Assembly: GCA_963920665.1 (NCBI GenBank)
Contig: OY987267.1
Coordinates: 7,130,001 to 7,194,000 of the forward strand
Length of the DNA stretch: 64,000 bases
Source: Straminergon stramineum
Lineage: Eukaryota; Streptophyta; Bryopsida; Hypnales; Calliergonaceae
Reading direction: 5' to 3'
The notes under the pieces are model-generated. The model was not told where the DNA came from. It was given only the letters and a program-made list of their open reading frames with translations, and searched no databases. Positions 12,174-22,981 of the stretch are shown here, piece after piece (within the stretch, counting starts at the first letter, position 1; each line of letters starts with the position of its first letter). The translations under genes and the position numbers were made by a program.

Positions 12174-15100
12174 ATGTTGATCTCCGCTCCATTCCATTCT
12201 AGAACGTTATTCGACAATTCTCACACCCGAACTCTTCACCTCGAGATCCACTCCCACTGTAGGAATTCAAATCCCCCATTCCGCCATCGCCTCATCATGG
12301 CCTTGCAACATCATTTCGCACCACCACCCACATTCCACCCCTTCAATCCAAGTAGCAACAAAGCGCCATTGCTGCTTCGTAATGGGGTGCACATTGGCAG
12401 CAGTCGTGGGTTTCTCGATCTATCAAGAGAGGCTAGCATTTGGAGCAAGGAGGCGATTCCATGGTGCCACCGCCGTGTGGAGGCTGCCTCCGGAAGATGT
12501 GCAGCTGTTTCGCAGAACAGGAAATCTCGCATTCTGGTAATACTTCATGTCTGTGCTCTAGTGAAGACTGCGATTGCCATTTCAGTGGAATAGTGACAGG
12601 AATGTTGATCGAGAGGAATGGACTAGGGTGGAGGAGATGGGAAACAGTTGATACGGTGCGATGTAGAGGAAGGGTTTAGGGGTTTAGGGTATGAACAGAT
12701 TCCCATATCTTCAATCCCAGTTGTATTCCTCTCAATCCGTGTATATTGGGAGAGTACAGGAACGCTGATAGAGGAATGCAATTAGGATGGAGGAGGTGGG
12801 AATCTGTTGATACGGTGATCTGTTGAGGGTTTGAGGGTTTGGACAGATTCCCATATCCTGACAGTTGCATTCCTTTCAATCCGCGTTCATTTGGGATATG
12901 GGAATTTGTTCATATGGGAACCTGAGTTCTCACTTCAATTTGGGAGTTTTCTGATTTTTGGGTGTGGTTGTGCATTTTGTTCTCGTCTGTGTACGTACAG
13001 AGGTAGAGTTTCACGAGTTCGATCGAAAGAAGCAGGTTTAAGGTTTAGGGTTTAAGGCCTAATGGTCCTGTTTGAATTATACTCTTCAGTGTATGATCAA
13101 TCGAATTGGTCGTTTTTGAACCATGAAACCTTGGGTTGAAGACTTCCAAATTGGGCCTCATGTGTTTCTAGCAGTTTCGAGTAGGTCATATGGGGACTTT
13201 TTTTGGTTTCATGATATACATTCTCTGGTCAAAACATGTAATGTTCTTCACGGATTCTGGGGATGTAGACTTTGTCACCATCTGAATTACATTCTTCACA
13301 ATATTGCCAATCAAATTGGTCATTTTAAAGCCATGAATCGCTGGTCCTTTAGAGGTTAAGACTCACATCGAGCCTCATGTTATTTTAGCGGTTTTGAGTT
13401 GGTCAAATAGGGACTTTTTGGGTGCATGTTTACATATTTTTTCACTAGCTCATGCAATGTTCTTCACTGATTCTACGGTAATAAATTTGGTTCCGTCTGA
13501 ATTATATTCGATCAATCGAATTGGCCATTTTAATATCATGAATCCTTGGTCCTTTAGGGCTTATTTGACTAACCGTTTTTTGTGTGCAGGTTAGCACAGG
13601 AGACGTGATGGGAGACATTCACGGCGCTGCTCTCGTCCGGGCTCTCATTGACGCAGCAGGAGAGGAGATCGAAGTGTATGCTGTGGGTGGCAAGCGGATG
13701 CAGGATGCAGGGGCTGTTCTGATTGGTGCGTGGTGCGTGAATCCGCTTCCTACTTTTTTATGAAATAGAGAAAGCATGTGTCTCCTTTTTTGTGCTTAAA
13801 TGCTTACATTTCTCCTCTGGTTTGTCTAGGAATTGGTCTCAAGCTTCCAGCCACTGATTCCAAGTATTCTAAAAGATTATAACTTTGAAAATTTTAGACC
13901 TCAAAATTCACCACTTCACATTGGAATTGAGGGTGAGTTTGTGCACATGAATTTCTTTGATCTGGTTGCATTTCTTCTGAATGGGATTCTTTAGTAGGTT
14001 CTAGGCACAAATAAGAAGGGCTAGCGTTATGGGTTCTATTCCTCCTCCTCTCAACCATTGAGACTCTGCAACAGCAGGTTCAAAATCCTGTATTCGCATT
14101 ATAGATATTCTAGTCGTGCAAGTGGGATGGTACACAGATCTGGACTCAAAAATTTTAGAACCCATTTGATGCAGGGGATAATACGGGATTAAGTTCCATT
14201 GGGCTGCTGGAAGCACTGCCGCTTATAATTCCATCTATTCAACTTCAGCTACGTACACGCAAATTTTTGAGAAATCACCCTCCCGACCTAGTGGTATATC
14301 TATTAGTTTCTTCGTTTACCCTACGCCAAATAGAGATTCCTCGTACTGTTTTCTTGTTGTGAAGTGGCGTCACATGGTATGAGCTTGGTCTCTCAGATTA
14401 CCATTGACTCAGGGAACTTTTACTATCCAATTTATCTGTCTGTGTATGTCCAAGTCAGGGTCCCTCGTCCAGCTTTGGAGTTTGTAGTAGCTATTCTAAG
14501 GCCACTCGTTTGGGATGCAGGTTTTGATTGACTATCCAGGCATCAACATACCTTTTGGAAAGTATGCCAAGAAAAACTTCGGTAATAGAAACATTTCATG
14601 TTTGTTGGTATCACTATAGTAGCATCTTTTTATAATTCGTACTTCTGTGTGACTGGAGTTCCCACCCTCGGAGGTATTTTAGATAATCATGCTTGTTTGC
14701 AAGTTTTATGGTTGAAACTACCTTAAGTGGATTTACACTTGGGAAAGTTTAACATTGTTAGGTTTCTTAGAATTCCTCTGGGGATTACAGTTACCTATTA
14801 TTTGTATTGATTTTGATCACTATGCCATGTTCGAGTGATTATCATATAAATATTTGCTAGCTTAGGTTTCTTCTATTGATGAATCCTGCTACATGCCCAT
14901 GCAGGTTGCAAGGTAATCTATTTCATACCACCTAATGAGTGGCTATGGAATAATTCACGAACGGGAGCTATTATTGACTCTTGCGATGCGATTCTCTCGG
15001 TTTATCCTGGCGAGGTGGGTTATGTGTATCAACATTTGTTTGTTCGAATTGCACTTGCTAGACATGAATGTGGCCAACATGTTTGTGTTGATGCAAAAGT

Positions 15101-17627
15101 CACATGAGAGAATGAGAAAATAGTATGTGTTTGGCTTTCCGTGTGCACAGACGGATTACTTTCGCAAATCGGGTGGACATGTTGTAGAAGTGGGGCATCC
15201 TTTACTTGATCGCTGCAGTTCAACCCGAACTCGAACACAGGTTTCATTTCAACCTATGCATTTGTTGATTGTTTCTACCCCTAGGTGGGAGATACTTAAG
15301 CAAAGGTTGAAAATGTAAAATGTTCTGGTTTGTGAAATCAGTAGTAGCATATTGAGGTCCAGTATTCCAAGGAATTAATTTCTATTGTCTAGTAGAATTG
15401 TGATATGTGGTTAGTGACATTCCCCAAGGGTTTATGAGTTTTTCATTTTCATGATGAAGGTGTGCAAAAGAAGTGTTCTATCGAGGATTATTGGGAAGGA
15501 GACATTTGAAAATCATACTTTTATATATTTGGTGTAGAGACACTTGGAATTAGCCGCTTGTTGTATGTGTCACGTCGTATCTGAATGATTAAGCTGAAAT
15601 TCCATGAGTACAGGCTGGCCAGGTCAAGCGTACCTGGGTGCTATCCATGTTTCTCACTGAGGTTATGCAGGCGAGGGAGGCTCTTGGGTTTAGTGACAAG
15701 GACATAGTGATCCTATTGATGCCTGCATCACGGAATCAGGAACTGAGACATGTTTGGCCGATTATTGCCTCAGCGGCGAAGCTTTTGCTGAAACGTATTC
15801 TTGCCTTAAAAAGGTAGCTTAACCTCACATGACTACCTAGTGAACCTTCATGTTTTTCTGTTGTCTGCTAGTTATCTATACAATGTCTTGTGAATGCTCA
15901 GTCGGCTTTGAACTGGCTAGTTTGAAGGGAGAAACCGTATGTTGTAGTGCAATGTGAAGGTTTTTGTTTCTTGATTCTGAAGCGTGTAATGAACAGCCAC
16001 CATCATGTGCACTTCATTGTCCCATCTATTTTACCAAGTGGAGACCAGTTGATTAAGCAAAGTTTTGAAGAGTTTGGTCTCGCGGACCATGCTTCTCTTT
16101 GGCAGGTCCGTATTCATAATCGTTACTGCATTGTTGTGTACTTATGTTAAAGATCGTTGTGAACCCCGAAAATATTATCAGGGTCTTGTAAGGATATAAG
16201 GTATTGAGATAATTTACAGTTCCTTTTCACTTGTAATGACACTTTAGCAATGTATTTCTTTGTAGAAGTCTGATTCCTGTCCTAGAATTTCTATATGTAG
16301 GTTTACTGCTCTTACATGTAGAGCATAGATTGGTCAAATGTTAGAGTAGACATTCTTGTACATTATTTATGAGAGGTGCTGTATTTCCTCGTGATGCCAA
16401 ATCTGCCTTGTCATGGGCACTCGACTCCTGAATGGGACAAAAGGGTATTGAAGAACTATGCTCGGAGTTGTCGTGCAGGGAGATACACAAAGATTGATGC
16501 CTGCTGCGGACTTGGCAATTACTAAGTCAGGCAGTGTAAACCTGGAACTGGCCCTTCATAACGTGCGTCAGCACTTTCCCACATTTTCTCTATACTTCTG
16601 TAGTCCTCCTGTCATGCTAATGCACATTCTCAATCATGCAACATTTTTATGTCACTTGCAATGAGCTCATAGTTGATTTATTAAACAGAAAAATTGAGTT
16701 TTGCCGCATAAACTGGTGCGCGCGCGTCAGCGCGGAGAGAGGTCAATTTTTCCGGCTTCACGTGCTACATAGAACTCGTTAGAGTATACCTAGCGAACTG
16801 GATTTTGAGGGTCTGATCCCATTGTAATGAATTGTGACAAGTAGGTTCCTCAGGTGGTAGTTTACAAACTGGACAGAGCAACAGCATGGATCGCAAGAAA
16901 TGTTTTCCAGTTTGATGTGAAGTACATATCCTTGGTTAATCTGATCCTCGAGGAGCAGGTATATGTCTCTCAATGACCGTGTGATGAGCTGGCTTTTCTC
17001 TGCCCGTCCGTTGTCATGTTTTCTTTCTGTTAAGGTTGAGGAACCTTTTGCGGCACCTTTAAGCATTTCAACTAATGTAGGAGCGTGATTTTGGGAGATC
17101 GCTATAGGGATCACATTATTTACTAGATCGGAATTTGTTGAGATCAATTTTTTATTTATTAAGATGAAGTTCTTATGCAGTTTGAAAGTGGGAGGTTGTA
17201 GATCACCATTTCCATTCGACGATTTAGCCGATCTTGCTTACACCACTTATATTTCCAACCAAGTAAATGAAAAGAGGAGTTGATGGTAACAGGGGTCAGT
17301 ATTAGAGACGGGATCAAGTCCCTATCTGTTTTAGTGTTCTCTACCTTAGTTTATGCTTCTCTGTTCAGCACTGATGGATCTCGTAATATCCACAATAACA
17401 CTTGAGATATGATGCAGGTGGTGCCGGAGTTCATACAAGATGATGCAGAGCCAGTGAATGTGGCGAATGCTGCCTTCGATCTTCTGCCACTATCAGACTC
17501 GAGACACAGTATTTTGGATGACGGTTACGCCAAGTTGCAACCGTTGCTGGGAAAACCTGGTGTTGTAAAGAGGGCAGCTCAGTACATATTAGAATCTCTG
17601 AATTCTGATAGACAATGCCAAAGATAA
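12174..17627 (+). CDS. LpxB: Lipid-A-disaccharide synthase, plant LpxB, 11 exons
   Basis: Glycosyltransferase of family GT19 that joins UDP-diacylglucosamine and lipid X to make the lipid A disaccharide; the plant enzymes are thought to act in mitochondria. Exons that keep frame with GT-AG borders: 12174-12536, 13590-13725, 14175-14293, 14521-14581, 14905-15014, 15151-15240, 15614-15813, 15997-16105, 16479-16562, 16854-16958, 17418-17627 (1587 nt, 528 aa). Family blocks seen: STGDVMGDIHGAALVRAL, VLIDYPGINI, PPNEWLWNN, VGHPLLD, LLMPASRNQELRHVWP, ITKSGSVNLELAL and WIARNVFQFDVKYISLVNLI. The first ~120 residues are Ser/His/Arg-rich and acid-poor, consistent with an organelle presequence. A second in-frame Met at 12297 could also start translation. 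The usual GEASGD-type motif near the N-terminus reads TGDVMGD here. Intron 1 holds internal duplications and intron 10 a dispersed repeat. Family assignment is secure; the exact start is not. Confidence 0.93.
12595..12902. repeat. Diverged tandem duplication in LpxB intron 1 (first pair)
   Basis: Two head-to-tail copies of about 150 bp (about 12595-12757 and 12758-12902). Both carry GAACAGATTCCCATATC or a close variant, a GTTGATACGGTG block and an ATTCCT(C/T)TCAATCCG block. The first copy includes a telomere-like GGGTTTAGGGGTTTAGGG run at 12671-12688. The duplication is intronic, with no sign of coding. Confidence 0.7.
13092..13560. repeat. Diverged tandem repeat in LpxB intron 1 (second set)
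   Basis: About 2.2 copies of a roughly 210 bp unit (about 13092-13308, 13309-13514, then a partial copy to 13560). Shared blocks are AATCGAATTGG, GCCTCATG, GGGACTTTTT and CATGNAATGTTCTTCAC. Two units end in GGTCCTTTAG(A/G)G(G/C)TTA, which resembles the right terminus of the TTAA-flanked elements elsewhere in the window. The tract ends about 30 bp before exon 2. Confidence 0.65.
17075..17349 (+). repeat. Sense-oriented intronic repeat, copy in LpxB intron 10
   Basis: Starts ATGTAGGAGCGTGATTTTGG and ends TTCTCTACCTTAG. Blocks shared with 47059-47395, 54719-55076 and 57799-58120: GGAGATC, GTGGGAGGTTGTAGA, CCATTTCCATTC, GGAGTTG-TGGTAACAGGGGTC and GGGATCAAGTCCCT. The last resembles a Pol III B box. 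Shortest copy. Confidence 0.82.
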
Positions 17628-19546
17628 TGCTGAATTCAAGTACCTCACAGTTTATTCTTTCAAGCTACCATGCGAAGAAAGTTGGAGGGTTTGGTTTTAA
17701 CAGTGTTTTCCAGGAACCAATCTTATCTTGTTGAAAAGAACTGACTGCCCGAGCATGAGTCTTCGAAGAGGAAAAGCTTGGAGTGAAACGGTTAGTACAG
17801 CTTTTGCTTTTCAGCTTTTCGGACTCAGCAACTGTACGAAGCGTATGGAAGATGCAAGCTTGATGTGAGTGATCAACTATCTTGGTATCGTTGGTAGGCT
17901 ACTCTTCTTTCTTCTTTACTGGCTGCAATAATGTTACCCGTCTCGATTGAGTAAAAACTTGTAGAAACCACAGTGATAAAGATACTTGGATTTAGAGGAA
18001 GGATGCACCTGAAGTAGCATGCATTTATGGACTAAGCCATTTGCACCTAAAAGCAATGTCCAAATAAGTACTTGAGCAGGGGTTTTATTAATGGAATTCC
18101 TTTATTTCTGCTCAGTCTTGTTGTCAATTGAGACCGATAGTACATCTTAGCATGGATTTTTTTGGACAAGTCAATGCACAATTTTTGCATAGAATTTTTG
18201 GATGACTGGTCATGATTCATAGCAGTGTGCATTAATCCATCTTCATTTTCAGATAATTTGTGAAGTATACGTTGATTGGCTTGGCATCACAATCTTTACT
18301 GATGTACTTTTTCTAGTCAACTATCGTGTACCAGAAGTAAAAGGGTACTGTTCAGTCAAAGTATTCGTCAACCTATAGTCAACAGGCACTGGAATAACAT
18401 GCTGATCTCAATCTCTATGTACTGATTTCAGTATGGATGTTTGTAAATTGTATCCAAGGTTTTGTCCTAGGTATATTGCATACACTTTTTTTATCAATTG
18501 AGACCAATAGTACAACACCTTAGAGCCTTTCAATATTTTCCTTTCTCTGCACTTCAGTACTAGCTTATCCTTACAATGTATAGAGTACATTTTATGTAAG
18601 TTAAGTAAACCTACAGGGATCTCAGTGTCGACATGCCATAAATCCTCAGACATCATCATGGCACAGTGCAGAGGAGGTTATGCCTTAAATTTGGCTTCTG
18701 GACACTCTTTTTGACTAATTTTGTTTTGGTTGCTTGAGCAGCAAAATTGACTTCAATAGTCTTTCACCTGGGCTCTGATCAATTTAAAGCACAGTTTGTA
18801 ACTTGCACTATGTTCAATGTGCAATCTGTACATTGCTCTTGGTTTGATGTATGTTTTGTATTTTCTTATTATGGAATGAATCATCCATTTGCATCAATCA
18901 AATTTTAATTTTTTTCAATTATACAAGCATGTCATGTCTTTGTTAGTCGTCAATTTTGGCACTCAGATGAGTCAAATACTACATCCTTAAAGTTGGCTTT
19001 GGTAGGGTAAGTGGAAAAGAATTGGTCCCTGGGTGACTTAGAAAATCAGTGGAGCATATTCTTATCTACTCTTCATCTTGAAGACCTTGACAGGCTGAAA
19101 TTTAGAGATGTGGACGTAGTGAAGTCATGCAACCAAACAGTATTCCTTGACTTACGATTGTACTAGTAAAGACCCTATCATCGCTTTCATCGCTTTCATA
19201 GTACTTGAATAGCATTGAATGTTTTCTTTCTTTCTCATGTGTAGTGGGTGAACTAGACTGACGTGAAAAGTTGGTAAAAGACTTGAAGGTAAGAACTCTT
19301 AATTTAATTTACTTGACTGAATGAACAACATAGTGCTCAAATATTATCAAACATATAGTGAACATTTACATCTAAGGGCTCAGAATAAGAAGGATTATCA
19401 TTTCAAATTTTATTTTGACTTATAATTCTCTTTTGATGTTAGCCAATGAGATAGTGACAAATTTATGATTGCCTTGAACTCCAAATTTTAAGATATATTC
19501 ATTGGATAGTAGGGGAGGTGTTAGTAGTAGAATTTGCAAAGTGCAT
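17628..19546. other. LpxB 3' flank and intergenic
   Basis: Holds the LpxB 3' UTR. A ~32 bp sequence (TCAATTGAGACC(G/A)ATAGTAC) occurs twice, near 18124 and 18496. No gene recognised. Confidence 0.5.
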
Positions 19547-19835
19547 CTAAGGTAACTATACCTAATTTTGACTACTTTCTAAAATCAATCACTCTAGATA
19601 CTTGTCCAAAATGTACTCCCTCTAATCATGAGAGTGTATTAGCGGTTTTAGAAACACCTATTTTCAACACTTAAAAAATCCATAGTTTAATCATATAGTG
19701 TCCAAAAAAATGCATTCTAAGAGAACCTAGGATCCCCTTTCAACTACCAACAAGCCCTACAAAACAAAGTTCAATATAATAACGGGAACCACGTTGAATT
19801 GCTTATTTATGTGATTTTAGGTATAGTTACCTTAG
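19547..19835. mobile_element. MITE with perfect 19-bp inverted termini
   Basis: CTAAGGTAACTATACCTAA at the left and its exact complement TTAGGTATAGTTACCTTAG at the right, 289 bp in all. No clear target duplication and no other copy in the window. Confidence 0.85.
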
Positions 19836-20410
19836 TCCAATAGTGTACTGAAGTTCATTCTTGAGACTCACTTCCACCACTCTTAGCATCAAGTGAGAAC
19901 ATGCCTTTCATTTTTCTCATTGATGAATATTCCAGAATCTGTAGACACAAGGAATGATAAAAGGTGGTATACAGTGTCTTGTCTGGGAGTATTAGTTATT
20001 GCTTGGAAAACAATTGAAAAAAGAAGAGAGTTAAAAAAAATGAAGGCATGAATGAAAATGGTCCACAATGAAAAATTGGGTCACAATTTGCAGCCTCGAA
20101 TGGATGGTCATGAGCATGACATAAAAGCTGAAATGGTACATTTCTGTACAAGGATACTTAGTCAATGACTAAGGATAACATATATTTTGCTTTACGTTTC
20201 AGAAAGACATAGAAAGAGGATGCTGTCAAGAGTGCTGCTTTTGTAAAAAAGAGGTCGTCACTCCCTGGTTGCAGGAGGAAATAAACATCAAGGCCGGCCT
20301 GTGGTGAACATGCAGCATTCAGCACCACCTGTTGCCTCCTGCAGCCATTTCATGCCACAACTCAGAGATTAAACTACAGAAATTGGCGTTTGGGTCGACG
20401 GAAGAGCGTG

Positions 20411-21783
20411 ATGGAGATGATGAAGGTACTGCCGTTGGTGGTGACAATTCTGGCATCCTGCTGTGTCTTGGAAGCCCTCGGAGCCACTCCTGACACCAGC
20501 CTTCCAATGACGATGGTACTTTCATCTGAACGCTTGGGTGACAATCGTATTGTTTGAACGTAGTCATTGATATTTGAATGGAAGTCGACCAGAGCCACCG
20601 CTAAATTCCAGAGCCACTCGCGTATATCTGCTTGTATCTTTCGGATGAACATTAATTGCCTGATATTCAATTTATTGTGTCATTGCAGCCTCATTTCCCA
20701 TTTCACTGGATCAAAGTCCACGGCTGGCTCATGTGGCTGGGAATGGGCCTGCTCATGCCCGTAGCCATTGTGCTAGTGCGCTTCACCCGAGTGGCTCGCG
20801 AAAAGGGGGACTTGAAAACTGCCAGGACTTTGGTGTACACACACATCTTCATTCAAGTAATTGCGGTGCTGGCTGTCATCTGTGCTGCTGTGGTTGGTAT
20901 CACGAAATTCGACAATAGCTTTACATACACTCATGAGCGACTGGGTTTGGCCCTGTGGATCTTGGTGTGGCTTGCACCGCTTGTTGGCTTCATTCGCCCT
21001 GCTCAGTAAGTCATGTGCAGTACTCTGCAATTTTGAGCTTCTGAAACACATTCCACACGAGATTCATATATTTGTGCACCATTTATTCTAATTAAGAGTG
21101 TGACTCACAAATTCATGGGTTTAATGCTGTTTCAAATACCATACGTTAGTGTACCTACTGATGAACACCATTTACTAGGCTTTAGCTGTCTCGTTGAACA
21201 CTTATTGCTTAACTGACTTTTCACTCATAGGCTTCGTGACGGTGGTTCAAGGTGCACAATTTATCAACTAGAATTCATTACTAGATGACAGGCTATTTTA
21301 GTGCTACAGTAAATTGCAGACGACAATAAATAGAATAAATCATGTATTTGTAAAGTCATGGCAGTAACTGTAAGTTTCCCACCTCATATGCACTGATGTC
21401 TTCTTTCAGATACCCTTCTGTTGAGGCACACTGAGATCATTAACTGTTCTCTTGTTCGATGCCTGCTATGCAGTGGAGGGAGAACCAGGCCAATCTGGTA
21501 TGGGATCCACTGGCTTTTCGGAACTGCTGGAGTGGTGCTAGGATTCTACAACATCTACAGTGGCTTGCATGCATATGAGCAAATGAGTCAAACGAGCTTG
21601 CGGACGCTCCAAATACTGTTTTCCATTCAGCTGTCTGTGGTGGCGCTGGTTTACCTGACGCAAGACCGGTGGAGTTACGTGAAGCAACAGGGCACCTACT
21701 CCAAGTCTGTGACACCTGTTTACAAGGGGCAGAATGCCAAGGATGTGGGCGAACTGGAGGGTAATGCCAATGCCACCGTCTAG
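20411..21783 (+). CDS. Cytochrome b561/ferric reductase transmembrane protein, 3 exons
   Basis: Membrane protein of the plant cytochrome b561 family (CYB561 core, no DOMON domain seen), expected to carry two b hemes and pass electrons across a membrane. Exons 20411-20515, 20689-21005 and 21474-21783 give 243 aa in frame. Exon 1 encodes a signal-peptide-like start (MEMMKVLPLVVTILASCCVL). The core follows: KVHGWLMWLGMGLLMP, then VYTHIFIQ, THERLGLALWILVWLAPLVG and GIHWLFGTAGVVLGFYNIY, ending in a helix with YLTQDRW. His residues in HGW, THIF, THER and IHW match the four heme ligands of the family. Exon 1 is the less certain part. Reading straight from 20656 would give a different start, but the spliced model adds a plausible leader and keeps phase. 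The downstream neighbour is convergent. Confidence 0.87.
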
Positions 21784-22981
21784 ATCATCTTGATGTCTTC
21801 CACACATTAGAGGGCACTATATTGATAGATCAGTAATCAGATTGGTGATGATTCAGAATTGTGTACAAAAGATTGATATATTTGTACAGTTGGTCATGAG
21901 CAGATCAGCTGGCCTAGCATTAGCATTGTTTATCACAGTACTGAAAGGCATCAACATAAACATAGTCAAATAAAGCCATTGGATATTGCAGGGCCACCAT
22001 GCGTGAAATCTATGTATTCACTCTCAAATCTATAAATACTATATACAAACAATTGCTCAAACCTTCAGATTCGCACCTTATATCAGTAGAAGTGACAGTG
22101 GACTAGCTGTGTGATAGCTTTCCAAACCCTGCTCTCGGATGTCAATGCAACGTTCACCTCCCTGTCCGCTTCTGTGAGGCAGGCTTGGTCTCACAGGTGA
22201 ACTCCCAACACCTGCTTTCTCAAGGATTTGTTTCCAGCAGCTGGAACCCCTGTATATCCATTAGGACTCGCATTTCCATTGTTACAACTGGATCCTAGAA
22301 ATGCAGCCCCATTGTCCAACAATTAAGCTTTGGCATCTCGCATCCAGCCGCAACGGAAAATGGACTCTAAGTGGGTAAACACCACGTAGTCGAGGCCCAG
22401 AACAAACTACCACTGTGCACACATACAACACGATGGAACCCACGCAGGCACTAATGTCCAAGAGTGATATCGAAATCACAATGCTTTACTAAATGCCCAC
22501 TCTTTTAGACTTCATTGACGCAACTTCTCGATACTTCTTCAAGACCACCCCTTTCCATGGCCTAAGTTATCACTTCCTCGTCGGTCTTTATAAATTACCA
22601 TTCTGACCTGGCTTAAGAGCCTCCCAAAGCAGGATGAAATTAGGGTGACAAGATCTGAAGAGTTGTAGTGAATTTAGACCTCTTACTAAATTTACTCGAA
22701 CGAGGACATTCATAAGCGCTGATGATAACTTCGAAGTAGTGCGTGTCGAGCCCAGATCCTTCTTCAAAAGGTCAGACTAATTGAGCAGGCCCCCACGAAA
22801 GAGTACCGGTACCCAGAATGAGCTCAACGACTGCTTCAGAATGACCAACGAAGAAACGAAATTATCTCAAACTGTGGTTGAGAATATAATGTTACAAGGG
22901 TTTTCATCACCCGGCAGCAGCCTCCTCAGCCAGCCGCATAACCTTCCTCTTTGAAGACTAAACCCGCACCTTCACTTAAGT
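21784..22981. other. Convergent intergenic region, b561 to ALG8
   Basis: Tail-to-tail gap of about 1.2 kb with moderate GC. It should hold both 3' UTRs. No further gene, inverted repeat or dispersed repeat was recognised. Confidence 0.6.
21969..21974 (+). terminator. Possible poly(A) signal of the b561 gene
   Basis: AATAAA lies 186 bp after the b561 stop codon. The hexamer is common in AT-rich DNA, so support is weak. Confidence 0.3.

Noticed and set aside
12671..13060. TTTAGGG-type runs as an interstitial telomere or chromosome end
   Set aside because: Only one to three imperfect units; normal for plant introns and promoters.
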